Below, one piece after another: positions 1 to 12,923 of a stretch of 23,540 nucleotides of DNA. The notes under the pieces are model-generated. The model worked only from the letters and a program-made list of their open reading frames with translations, was not told the origin of the DNA and made no database searches. The translations under genes were made by a program, and so were the position numbers. Position 1 is the first letter of the stretch. Each line of letters begins with the position of its first letter. The stretch comes from Rhizophagus sp. LPA8_4_AMF. Its lineage: Eukaryota; Glomeromycota; Glomeromycetes; Glomerales; Glomeraceae. Location of the stretch: positions 1 through 23,540 of the forward strand of contig JADRCO010001018.1 in the NCBI GenBank assembly GCA_021464525.1, in the 5' to 3' direction.

Positions 1-50
<50 letters not shown>
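1..50. repeat. Homopolymer A tract (50 A)
   Basis: The first 50 bases are all A, followed by a short ACGT/ACAC-rich stretch. Because it sits exactly at the window edge its true length is unknown. It could be a genomic poly(A) tract, the tail of a retroposed copy, or a simple repeat; nothing recognisable is attached to it. Confidence 0.9.
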
Positions 51-53
<3 letters not shown>

Positions 54-1537
54 CGTACACGTACACACGCAAATAGATAAATAAGAAGGAAGTTAAAAAG
101 CTATCGAAAGTGAATATTAAAAATACAAGAATTCCATAAAAATTTAGGTAAAAAGCCGCAAGGGTGTATGAATGGGAGAAACCGTAAAAGAAAATTGTTG
201 AACATTATATATAATTGATAAAAAAATGAGCGAAATAAAAATCTCGATGACAAATTACTATACTTTATTTACTTGATCTGATATGACTAGATATGGATGA
301 TAGTTAAGGCCGGTATTATTATAGTGTAATGTAAATATATATATATATATATATATACCATGATTTTCATTCAAAAAAAAAAAATTGTTTAAAAAAAATA
401 CAGGAAAGAAAATGGCATACAAATTAAACATTCACGCAAACAACTATTAACGTAGTACTACCGAAACAAGAGCCAAATATCAGCAACTTGACTATCAAAG
501 AATTTTTATAGCTTAAGAAAGTTCTTTTTCATATATATAATAATGACACTTCTTTTTTTAAAATTAAGTCTTCAGGCAATAGGCATGATTTAATTATTTT
601 AAAGAAGCATTAAAACACGAATCAAAAATTGTGTTTATGCGAAAAACCCGAGATCACATGATTAAATGGATGTGAATCATGAAGATTGCGGAAAAGAAAA
701 TTATGGCAACACTAAAAAAACTCTGAAGGTCAATTTTTTTTATAAAGCCAAAAAAAAAAATTAAAATAAAAAAAAAAAATTAAAATTTAAATAGGCATGT
801 GAAATACATGAATTAATGCTTTCATGCTAAACTTTCTCATATTCTATAGAGATAATTTCTTCCTTTGTCTCTTTTGAAGGAAAGGGGGAACGCAGCAGGG
901 TCAGTTGATTGAACCACAACATAACCGTCAAGGTACGATTTTATACCATATGTAATCCCAGTCATCATCCAATTATTTCGGGCTTTGCTCGAAGCTGAGT
1001 TTGTTTATTCTATAGAATCTTTATAACAGTATTTTAATAATATATTTTTTGTGTATGCTCCACAATTTTATTTAATTATTATTAAATTAGTAAACCTTTT
1101 CAATTTCCCCTAACTAAAACTTTCGGAATCAACGTTTGGTGATTGATCAACCCAATCTCGGATGAAACAACAATAACAATACCATAATAATATAAAAAAA
1201 CCACATTAGTTATCTTTTTCTAAAATACCTGTATAAATTATAGTAATCTATTTTTAATGATATCAATTTTATCTCATCTTTTGTTTTCATTTTGTCAACG
1301 ATGTGGTTTTCTTTTATAAGCAATTCTTTTTCGGACCTCTTTTTCAAAACGGTACAAGATGAATTATTTAAAAAAAAGTAAAAAATAAAGAGAGTTCAAA
1401 GCCTCATTATTATATAAGTTTATTATCATATTAAGTTCCGCAGCAAAGGTCAGCCGCGAAAAGACTCAGCCGAAATTAAATCAAGTTATTTCATTCCAAA
1501 AAGGTTACACATTATTTTTTAGTCTTGTGTTTCAATC

Positions 1538-1567
1538 TTCGCCCCAAAAGTTTCCAACAGGGGCGAA
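1538..1567. repeat. GC-rich perfect 8-bp inverted repeat
   Basis: TTCGCCCC at 1538-1545 is exactly complementary to GGGGCGAA at 1560-1567, with a 14-base loop. It stands out because the surrounding DNA is strongly AT-rich. It could be a small hairpin, a dyad protein-binding site, or chance. Confidence 0.55.
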
Positions 1568-2397
1568 ATTCCTGTTCTCAAAGGTTGATTTACATTTATT
1601 CTTTAATTTACTGGTCGGTTATACATTAATTACTCTTATTTTAATTCCGTCGTTGTAATTCTTGCTGTAAACGGGAATTATAATACGGATATAACAAATT
1701 AAATAATTATATATATATATATAACACTTGCAGAATTGTCATTTGATCTTTTATTGGGCGTCATAATAATAAATATCATCTTTTTGGTTCCTTTTATTCC
1801 TTCATCGCGCAACTTATAATTTCAAATGTTAATGTCAAAAATTCCTCGTTTGGTAAGTAGGTAAATCTCTTGCGGTCACAGAGATAAGCCACCAACCATT
1901 TTAAAGTAGACAAAAACAGAAGAAAAATACTTAAAGAAAAATAGAAACATTGTAGTATGATAATATTTGGCCGAGATTATCTCATTTATGATCAGAATTA
2001 AAATTTAACTTACAGCGTTGCAAAAAATAATCATATTTTCTTATCCATATTTATCTATTTTGTATATTTAAAGAATGACCATTAACTTATCTTTTCTGTC
2101 GAGTTTTTCTCCCATTCGTTTCATTTTTAAAATTTCTTTTGTTTCATATTCTTTGAGTACCAGAAATTATTTTGTACATTCTTATATACATATTTATACA
2201 TACAGTTTTTTAGCTTATTAACGAATATGGAAATGAATATCAATTATGTTGTGTTCTTTTTATATAAATATGTAAGTTTCATATAACGAAGGATTTGGAA
2301 TTAAAAAAAAAAAAAGGTCCATTAAATATTTTTTTTTATTGTTTATGAAAATGAACTTTTAATTAGCTAGAAGATCATCGTCATATTAAAATTGGAA

Positions 2398-2471
2398 CAC
2401 GTGAAAGAATTCAATCGGCAATTCCGATTTGGCACAAAAAAGAGTTATAGTTTATTCGTTTCACGTGAAAC
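2398..2471. promoter_or_regulatory. Paired CACGTGAAA elements upstream of CAP
   Basis: CACGTGAAA occurs at 2398-2406 and again at 2462-2470. The second copy lies inside a perfect 14-bp palindrome, GTTTCACGTGAAAC (2458-2471). They lie about 150-220 bases before the CAP start codon. CACGTG is the classical E-box bound by bHLH factors (Cbf1 and Pho4 in yeast). A regulatory role here is inferred from position, palindrome and repetition only. Confidence 0.4.
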
Positions 2472-2616
2472 CATTTCCCTGTTTATTCAACCAATAATGG
2501 TCGTCTCCTTAAACATCCAATTATAAATTTTATCAGCGAAGTCGCATCTAAAATCAGCTGATCAAAATACTGTAAAATTTCTTGGTAACGATCCATGGTT
2601 AATAATTTTCTTGGTC

Positions 2617-4863
2617 ATGTCTGAACATCAACAATCTCTTACAACTCTTATAAAACGTTTAGAAGCTGCCACTTCTCGTCTTGAAGATTTGGCTTCTTCA
2701 AGTGCTTCCTCTGCTGCTGTTTCTAACAACTTAGGTCGTAACTCGGTTGGGGGTCAACCCGCTGCTGTTTCTTCACAAAACAATGACGCGATTGTAAGTG
2801 GTGAAGTTCCTCCTGCTCTTGCTGCTTACGATGAACTTATTGAAGGCCCTTTAAAAAACTTTCTTGAGCTTTCAAAAGCTATTGGTGGCCTTGTTGAAGA
2901 TCAGGTAAATTTTTTGCTGCTTGTTTTATGTTAATTATTTCTTTCATATATACAGTGAAATTCGATATACCGGACCAGTTCGTTCAGATAGAAAATCTTT
3001 CAAAAATCGAGTATATCGAGAACAAGTTTAATAATCCGTTCCAGACTTCAGCTCTATTATATCAAGAATTTGCTTATGATCCGGTTTATCGAGTTTCACT
3101 GTGTACCTATTTTCTTATATTTACACTTTATTATATTTGTTTATTAATTGTCTTATTCTTAATTATTTAGAGTCATGCAGTTGAAGATAGTTTTATTGCA
3201 CAGCGAGACTTTATTTATATAACCACACAAAGTTCAAAACCAAACGTTGAAACAATTATGGAATTGATTAAACCTACTAATCAAGCTATTGAAAAGGTTT
3301 GTGAATATAAAGAGAACAATCGACCTTCTCCTTTATTTGATCACTTAACCACTGTCAGGGAAGGTATTAGCGCGTTAGGATGGATTACCGTAGAGCAACT
3401 ACCTGCACCATTTGTCGAGGGTCACAGAGATAGTTCTCGTTTCTTCGCAAATCGTGTAATCACAAATTATAAAATCACGTAATATTTTTTATGATTGATA
3501 TACACATGCATGTGTAATATTCATTTTTTTGCAGTTCAATTTAATTTTTATTCATTTTTATAGGGATAAGTCTCATGTTGATTGGGCAAATAGTTTTGTT
3601 TTCCTATTAACGGAACTTCAGAATTATGTTAAAAAATGTCATGCGACTGGTCTCGTCTGGAATCCAAAGGTTAGTATATTTCTCATATATTAGACTTTAT
3701 TTTATTCAATTTTTTGTTTAAAAAAAACATAATGTGATTATTATTATCTAGGGTACAAATCCAAAGAATTTTGTTGGAAGAAAACCCTCTACTTCTTCTT
3801 CCTCATTTAAGATGCCCGCGCCATCTGCTCCTCCTAGTGGACCACCACCACCACCACCACTACCACCACCACCACCGCCGCCGCCTACAGACTTTGATGC
3901 TCTTTCCTCATCAGGAGATAGAGCTGACATGAGTTCTGTATTTGCAGAACTTAATAAAGGAGAAGCAATCACTTCTGGCTTAAAAAAGGTAGATAAAAAT
4001 CAAATGACACACAAAAACCCTAATTTAAGAAATAGTGGCATTGTTTCTGACGTTGGAGGTATGAATACAAGTTTTATTATTATTTTTTTCGAAATAATAG
4101 AATGCAGTTTCCCAAACTACATAGCTGGCGGTAATTAATAAAATCATTTCTCTCAAAAATATATATATATAAGTTAAAAAGAAAACACCTAAAGGACCCA
4201 CTGCTCCACCGAAACCAGCTTCATTGTCTCTTAAAAAACAACCAAAAAAGGATTTGAATGGAAACAAATGGAGTATAGTAAGTATAAAAATAAATAATTT
4301 CTTTTTTGGTGTTTATCTTATAATTTTTTTCTTTTATTTCTTTAGGAAAATTATGAAAACGATACGAATATTATTGTTGAAGACACTCTTATTAATCAAA
4401 CAGTATATATTTTTGGATGTAAAAATTCTACAATACAGGTCAAGGGAAAACTTAATGCAGTAGTTATTGGCAAGTACATAATACCTATAATCCTTTGTTA
4501 TTTGATAGTATATTTGATTAATTAATTGATTTTTTTTTCTTTTTAGATACGTGTACAAAAGTTGGAGTTGTAGTAGATTCAGTAGTGTCAGCAATTGATG
4601 TGGTGAACAATAAATCATTTCAACTTCAAATTCAGGGCAAGACACCGACAATTGTAATTGATAAATCTGATAGTGGGCAAATATTTTTATCAGAAGAATG
4701 TTTTGACGTTGAAATTTTAACTGCAAAAAGTTCATCTATTAATGTTAATTTACCTGGATTTGGTGAAGATGGTGATTATGCTGAAAGACCTGTACCTGAA
4801 CAATTAAAAACTACTATTGTTAATGGTAAACTCGTTTCTGTTCCTGTTGAACATACTGGATAA
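2617..4863 (+). CDS. SRV2: Adenylyl cyclase-associated protein (CAP/Srv2), 7 exons
   Basis: CAP recycles actin by binding cofilin-actin and G-actin, and in yeast also binds adenylyl cyclase. Exons: 2617-2904, 3171-3478, 3564-3669, 3752-4058, 4174-4277, 4346-4469, 4547-4863; the spliced product is 517 aa, close to the usual 470-530. The start is the ATG at 2617. Residues 14-24 (RLEAATSRLED) match the conserved cyclase-binding and oligomerisation helix. The helical domain follows to about 235, and phrases such as AQRDF, KPTNQAIEK and DWANSFVFLL are typical. A proline run covers residues 265-279. A WH2-like actin-binding segment follows, with LKKV and THKNPNLR at 311-327. The C-terminal CARP beta-helix domain starts near 360 and contains VPEQLKT. 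Intron 1 carries an inserted element and intron 6 begins with GC. AATAAA at 4961-4966 is a plausible poly(A) signal. Family assignment is secure; exon borders are frame-checked but not RNA-checked. Confidence 0.95.
2953..3101. mobile_element. 149-bp MITE-like element in CAP intron 1
   Basis: The two ends form terminal inverted repeats of 22 bases with 20 matches: CAGTGAAATTCGATATACCG on the left and CAGTGAAACTCGATAAACCG read inward from the right, each followed by GA. The element lies wholly inside intron 1 and has no coding capacity. A CAGTG start with a CTCGATA-type core resembles pogo/Tigger-like (Tc1/mariner superfamily) termini. The left flank is TA but the right flank reads TG then TA, so the expected TA duplication is not clean. 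The family name is inference. Confidence 0.7.
3841..3886 (+). repeat. In-frame CCA/CCG triplet repeat in CAP exon 4
   Basis: A run of CCA codons, interrupted by one CTA and ending in CCG codons, encodes the polyproline segment of CAP (residues 265-279). In CAP proteins this region binds profilin or SH3 proteins. As a coding microsatellite it is a likely source of length variation. The reverse strand is open here and would encode a Gly-rich peptide, which is only a shadow of the repeat. Confidence 0.85.
4470..4546 (+). other. GC-AG intron (CAP intron 6)
   Basis: The only donor that keeps the CAP frame is G|GCAAGT at 4469/4470, paired with the acceptor TTTTAG ending at 4546. It joins VVI to DTCTKVGVV through a split GAT codon. 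The nearby GT at 4474 would shift the frame and give a stop within about 20 codons. GC-AG introns are a known minor class of U2-type introns, usually with an otherwise perfect donor, as here. Confidence 0.85.
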
Positions 4864-5228
4864 AAGTAATTATCATAATGTATATTAAACAATTATTTAA
4901 TAAGAAACAGAAATTTTATGAAGTTTAATAGGAAATTGCATTAATTGTATTTAATTTATTAATAAATTTTTGTTTTGACAAACCATAATAATAGAATAAT
5001 TGATAAATTTTATTTATTGTTTTGGAAACTATAAAAGAGATAATCTATTTTCTTAATGCCGCTAATGCTGGCCAGAATTAAGTATTGTGTAAATAGGATT
5101 GTTAAAACACGATTTATTTGGAATTCATTTTTGACAGGTTCGCTTTGAAAAACACGCTCAGAAAATCATTATAGTTCTCCAAATCAAAAAATTAATACTT
5201 GCTGTGAAACTCTTTACTTAACGTTATT

Positions 5229-7286
<2,058 letters not shown>

Positions 7287-7333
7287 TTTGTGAATAACGC
7301 TATAATTCATTATATTGAATTTTTAATTATATC

Positions 7334-7402
7334 GGTATATCATCGAATATTGGTATATCGAATATTGTATTTCGATATTGGTATATCGAGGTCAGAGTGT
7401 AT
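7334..7402. repeat. Cluster of GGTATATCG-type repeats 3' of the sirtuin gene
   Basis: GGTATATC occurs at 7334, 7352 and 7380, interleaved with ATCGAATATT and TTTCGATATT. The core GGTATATCGA is the reverse complement of the inner part of the terminal repeat of the element in CAP intron 1 (TCGATATACC). The third copy runs into GTCAGAGTGTA, roughly where that element would end in CACTG. It may be a decayed relative or nested end of the same family. Confidence 0.4.
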
Positions 7403-10362
7403 ATATCAGTAAATACTTAATATTTTATTATTTGGCAATTTCATTTTTTTTTTTATAATTTTTTCAACATTTTTAAATTTTACAACCTTTTCAATATTTT
7501 CAATATTTTCATATTTTTTTTCAACTTGCATCATTAATTTATTTCTAACTCAATTGTAATTTCAAAGACCAATGACTTTATCATTTGAATCCTTTGTCAT
7601 TTCACCATTTGCCAAACACTGATTTATATATATATACAATAAATGAAAATTTGCGCATCTATTTTATTCGATACCAAAATTAATGTTACACTTTTATGCA
7701 ATGCACATAAAACATTTTATTTTGTTTATTTCTTTGCTTAATACATTGTAATAATTTGGGCATTTAGCTGTTGTTCACTCAAAGATTTTTTCTTGCATAG
7801 TAGTTATGAAGTTCTTTGTCGAATTGCTATATAAACATATAGATATACATATTTTTATTCACCATCATCTAATAGTCTAAATTCCATTCTTTCATTTTCG
7901 TAAACAGTTTCTAAGATTGCATCGATAGAAATAACATCAAAGTATCTTCTACTTTCTAAAGCTTCATAAATCCTCACAAATGCCTCCTTAACCTAGACTG
8001 AATAACCTAAATCTCATCTATTACATAAAAAAAATAAATTATTAGGTTAGGTTAACCGAAAAAGGAATTTAATAAATAATGACATCAATTTTAACACCAT
8101 TATAGCCAGTAAATAGCTATTCCATTGAAACAATGAATTATGGATTGTAATAAAGTTCTGGATTGGTGAAGGCATCTTAAATGATGAAAAGCTCAAAATA
8201 AATGCAAGAGCGAACTGGCATGATAAAGTTTCGGACACACATAGCTATGGTGTCATTCTTCCCACAGCATGCCTATCAACTTTATGGTCACGTATTATAT
8301 CAGTTTCAGAAAGTACTTCGGACTTTATAGTGAGATGGCTGATACACTACAATAATCTTAAACTTTACAAAAAGAGTAATCTATAAGACGTCCAAATTTA
8401 TTAATATTTAAATCCTCATACTCAGCATGAGCACAACAATTCCTTTCACCCTAATTCCTAAGATGGCGGTATAATAGCGGGAAAAAATTCAGATGGCATG
8501 TTACAAATTAGTGTCTCCTTTGTCAACCTTGCTGTAACGATCATGTACTTTTCCGTCAACTGTTTCAAAGTAATAAGAACCTTTTTCCAAATTCTTTCAT
8601 AAGATCTAGTGAGGTTTTACTGTCTTTAAATTGTATTTATTATATTAATCTAAACTATTAGTTTAATATTATCAGTACAGTTATAAAATTGTTTCAGGGT
8701 ATTGGTTTTATAATTGTATATTGTCAATGCCGTTTTTAATATAAAAACTTGAAGAATATTATGATCAATTATTGCAATGCTGAATGAAGTAACCATAACG
8801 TATCAACAGATTTGAATACAAATTTAATCATTTTATGTAAAAGTACATAAAATTTGCTTAGTCGTTCAACAAATTCATCGAGATTTGTAGATATAGGATT
8901 AATGGTTATGTCAAATTAAAGAGAAATGTATCTTGCTATAAGAGCACAAAATTTCATGTCAGTCCTACCAAAAAATAATTTACACAACTTATTACTAATA
9001 CAAACATACTTCTTTTCGGCTTTATCTGTTGTAGTTTCAGAGTCTGAATCACTGATTTCGCAAGTTTCATTCTCTGGAAAATATCGATATAAATACTTTT
9101 TTTTTACACTTTTTTCATCATTTTTCTTCAAAAGAGAGTTCTTTTTCGTGTATGAGTCTTTTTTAATAGCATTCTTCCTGGTAAACAAGTGGTAAACACC
9201 ATAACAAAAGGAATTAGCTGCATGTTAATACTATTCATCATTTTATTTACTCACGTACATATAGCTATTTTTTTCTTGACATAATATATTGAGTAAAACA
9301 AAGTGTGGGTAACCTGGAATATAAAGTTATTGAATACGTATAGTCGTATATTGTATATAAATAAAAAATTCATTAAAAACGAGAAACAAAATAAATATTG
9401 GTTTAAATAATATTATATTCATTTTTCGCATAAATTGTTTACTATCATTTATCAAAAGACTATCTCTTTACTACTAGTCTTTACTTGCAAATTTTATGAA
9501 ATTGTTTTAATTACTCGGTTCAGTTAATCCCTATATTGCTGCACTGATTTTAATAATTTCCTTCAAACTGCAGCATGTAAATTTTTCTCTTTACATTACC
9601 TAGCGAACTTTGCGAGTCTTTTTGCTGATTCGCCTACCTTTTAAGCTCTTCCTGAGATAAGTCAAGAAAATTCGTTAATTAATAGTTAATAATTTTCTTA
9701 TCGGTAATTATATCAAAATCGTCCTAAGAGGAGTTGTTTACAAATGATTACATAATCAAAGAATTTTTTGAATTTCGATGTGTTCAACCCTTTTATCATT
9801 TTTCTTTACAAATGTTTATTATATTACTTTCTCATCCAAGTATAGATACGTTAATAAATGTCCTACTTATTTTACTCCTTTATTAACGTTTGTAGAAATA
9901 TTTTATTCAATTCGGTATTGCAACCTTACGCTCAAGACTTTTATCTCATAAGTAATAGTAACGAAATAATTTTAAATTTATATCCATAATTTGGTTATCA
10001 TTACATATTTGAAAACCTATAATGCATTTACGCTCTTAAAGTATGCGAAATCGATTATTTAATTTAACCCTGTGGATTCGAGAGATAATTGCAAGGCACA
10101 CCCGTAATTTATTCTTTATATTTCCATTCATAAATTAGGTTAAAAAAAATTGCTACGTACTCGGGACTTGAATTTACTGCGCCATGTAAGTTTGAGAGTG
10201 ATATACTGGTGTCTGGTGATATAATAGAAAATTAATTTCGTTTCCTTTTTTTCCACTAAATAATGCACGAGGAAAATTAGTGGCTTTCCATTGTGGTCCA
10301 ACTTGATTAGATTGTTATTTAAAGATAAGATTAGATTTTATTAAAAATGGGGTAAAGCGTTT

Positions 10363-10483
10363 GCAACAACTGCAACAACTGCTTTTTTGACCAATACGAT
10401 AAATGCAAAATAAACGTGTTTTTTATAATGAAACCCGAAATTTTTTTGACCAATAAGATAAATATTTGAATAAACGTGTTTTT
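10363..10483. repeat. Short tandem and direct repeats 3' of the CorA gene
   Basis: Two adjacent copies of CAACAACTG lie at 10364-10381. They are followed by a ~41-base unit present twice, at 10383-10423 and 10442-10483. Both copies begin TTTTTTGACCAATA and end ATAAACGTGTTTTT, with a divergent middle. A local duplication with a period of about 59 bases explains them; no function is evident. Confidence 0.65.
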
Positions 10484-10715
10484 GTCTACGAAATGGTATC
10501 ATATGTGATTCATTTGATTCGTTTCAACAAAGAAAAGTTGTGTGGGAAAATAAACTTTTTTATTATCTAAAATCTATTAATAATCTGTTGATTGTTCCAA
10601 AATACTAAATTATCATCTAAATTTCCAGGTACCATTAAAAAAGTAATAAATAATAAATTATTATCAAAAATAAATTAATTTAATTATAATCAATCTATAT
10701 CAACTGAATTTTATA

Positions 10716-12923
10716 TCAAACTATTCCTGTCCGATGCGCCATTACAACCCCAACGATTGCAAATATAATTAAAGACGTTAATATAGAAAAAAACCACGTC
10801 AAACCCTCTGTTTCTTGACCCGGGACAGGAACGTTCATGCCCCATAAACCTAAAAATATACAAATTATCTCAATAAGGCATTTAAGCGGTATATAAAGTG
10901 GAATGCTTGTTTTACCTGTTACAAGATTCATGGGTATGAGAATTGTTCCTAGTGCAGTAAGACGAGACAATACATCATTAATTTGATTGTTTGCTTGTGT
11001 CATTTCAATAGATATTTGTGCCAAGTAATTTGAATGTGATCTAGATAATATTTTTTCATAATGATTTAAATTTTGAACCATTGTAATTATGTGATCTAAA
11101 ATAAAATAAAGTTATAATTTAGCATAACACTAAAATAAATTATCAGTTACGTAACTCAAAATACCTTGAATGTCTCCTAGGTATAATACAATTTCGCTGC
11201 TAACTATAACATCCCATCGTAGTTCATTACATCTCTTAATTAAACCTTTCATAACATCAGCTTTGTTTCCTAATAACCTTAATAATCCCAAGACCTTTTT
11301 ACGACAATGGCCAATCCGGCGTAACATATCACTCTGTTCTGATTCTTTTAGAATCAAAACCAATTCATCAATTGAATCAACTTCAAATTCGATCGTTCGT
11401 ATTAATGGCGCAAACGAATCAGTGATATCGTCAATAATTGCGTAATTAATCCAATCTGAATAAGTTAACAACCCTATTAGTTTAAGACCTAGAACTAGTT
11501 ATTATGTGAATTGTAAACTAAAATTCAACCTGGTGTTACATTTATATAATCTTTTAATTGTCGTATACGTCGTCTCACATTTGATGGGTGTAATGATGGG
11601 CGGAAATGAAACTTTTTCAATATAAGTAAGAAATTAATATTTGAATTAAAGGATATTTTAGGGAAGAAAATTTTTTTTTATTATACATACCGATAAAATT
11701 CCCTCTTTCATAACTATCATGTAAATACTAACAGGTTGTAGATATGTAGGGGAATAATGATTTTGATCAAAAGACCGGAAACATATAAAATAGTACTCTT
11801 TAAATAATTCACATTTCTCCCGGGTATCCTCCGTTTGAATATCTTCAACAGTAAGAGGATGAATTCCAAAGATCTAGTTGTAAACTAAAACCATTAGAAT
11901 TAATTTTAATAAAAAAAAAAATTAGTTCCAAAATGCGATACATACCCTACCCAAATCTTGCACTTCTGAATCAGTCGGTGCTAAAATATCGATCCACCAA
12001 CATCCAGCTTTCAACATTTCTGAGAGCGAAGTTCCTGCGGATGGGATTTCGGCTAACGATCGAGCATGTATTGTACTATAAGCTGTTGAATAAAAAGTGA
12101 ACCTTTCTGATGGATGCTGATGAATTACATTAAAAAAAGTTACTAAATTAAAAACGAACAAAAGTTATCATAAAAATTAGAGCAACAATCTGATAAATGT
12201 TAATAATACCTTATTTTCTAAATCAGTGTAAATATAATTTAAGTCTTTTTTAACAAAAACAGAAGCTGATTCACTTAATCTTCTTTGTCGTCGTCTTTGC
12301 TCCTTCCTTCTCTTTTCATTCTCGTTCTTTATATAATCCTCAAGAGAATCATAATCCACTCCTTTCTTAGATGCAGTTTCCAACATGGGAAAGCATACGT
12401 CTGTCTGTATTTTAGAAGGACGGCGAGATGAAATCAAAGTATTTGAACCCCCATCCGAATCAGACTCATCGTATGAATTATTTGAGATTGAATTCGTCTC
12501 AAAAATAGAATCGGAGTTGTTTTTATTAGGCAAATTCACCATATACTCTTGACGAAGATTAGTTTGCGAATAAGGTGACACTGGAGATTGAGGACTGTGG
12601 TTTTGTCTTGGACGTTGTATTCTAGAAGGAGAGGCAGACTTTTGCCTCCGAGAAAGATCAATTGGTGATGTTGGGCTATAGGTAGGTGAAATATGTCTAT
12701 TTTTTAATAAAGGTGTTTCTTCACCTAATTCTTGTTGTTCACCTCCGAAGTCAATGCGCGAACTTCTTATATTAGCCTGATCAGTTTGTTGTGAGGCTGG
12801 ATCATAATCTAATAGAGTAGGTGTTGTAAACGTTGGAGGTGTCGAATTTAGAATATCCGTTGATTGAACAAGAGGTGGAGAACCATAAAGCCTTGGTGAA
12901 CTATTTTTCACCGGAGAAGTCAT
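10716..12923 (-). CDS. CorA-family Mg2+ transporter (fungal Alr1/Mnr2 type), 7 exons
   Basis: These proteins form pentameric Mg2+ channels in the plasma membrane (Alr1) or vacuole membrane (Mnr2). Exons on the minus strand: 12923-12210, 12116-11946, 11873-11691, 11611-11530, 11473-11165, 11095-10916, 10849-10716; the product is 590 aa. The cytosolic domain carries fungal CorA phrases: HPLTVEDI, HPSNVRRRIRQLKDY, DDITDSFAPL, YLGDIQDHI and SRSHSNYLAQ. The hallmark GMN of the selectivity filter is at 550-552, after the first membrane helix (about 527-547). The second helix spans about 564-585, leaving a very short C-terminus. The first ~235 residues are disordered-looking, rich in Ser-Pro motifs, with a basic run ENEKRRKEQRRRQRR and an acidic dileucine-type motif EETPLL (68-73). 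The start is the ATG at 12923. A minus-strand AATAAA lies about 150 bases past the stop (10564-10559). The choice between Alr1 and Mnr2 is not settled. Confidence 0.94.

Larger units (their letters stand above)
51..2616. other. Non-coding region upstream of the CAP gene
   Basis: I see no open frame that looks like a protein or a convincing exon. The DNA is AT-rich with many A and T runs and (TA)n tracts near 333-358 and 1708-1723. It also holds a GC-rich hairpin (1538-1567) and, close to the gene, two CACGTG sites. I found no tRNA-like or rRNA-like stretch by eye. The last few hundred bases are presumably the CAP promoter and 5' UTR. Confidence 0.6.
7287..10715. other. Intergenic region between the sirtuin and CorA genes
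   Basis: About 3.4 kb lie between two convergent genes. Contents I can name are the GGTATATCG repeat cluster (7334-7402), short (TA)n tracts near 7626, and tandem repeats at 10363-10483 near the CorA 3' end. Short open stretches exist (for example 8916-9188 on the minus strand, and a plus-strand stretch near 8219-8384) but none is recognisable or has clear splice context. No RNA gene was seen. The sequence looks like decayed mobile DNA plus 3' flanks. Confidence 0.5.

Noticed and set aside
2611..2616. Two extra codons before the CAP start (TTG GTC)
   Set aside because: The upstream codon is TTG, not ATG; in a eukaryotic gene the ATG at 2617, giving MSEHQQS, is the natural start.
3748..3972. 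Minus-strand Gly-rich open frame
   Set aside because: It is the complement of the CCA-repeat proline run of CAP exon 4.
4334..4735. Minus-strand 133-codon open frame across CAP exons 6-7
   Set aside because: It lies opposite frame-checked CAP exons, has low-complexity composition and resembles no known family.
8041..8056. TTAGGTTAGGTTAACC resembling telomere repeats
   Set aside because: Only two imperfect units, and the unit lacks the GGG of TTAGGG; too short to be meaningful.
8047..8238. 63-codon minus-strand open frame in the spacer
   Set aside because: Hydrophobic AT-driven composition, no recognisable domain and no splice or conservation support.
11170..11445. Plus-strand open frame within the CorA gene
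   Set aside because: It is antisense to the conserved CorA exon 5 and shows no family signal.
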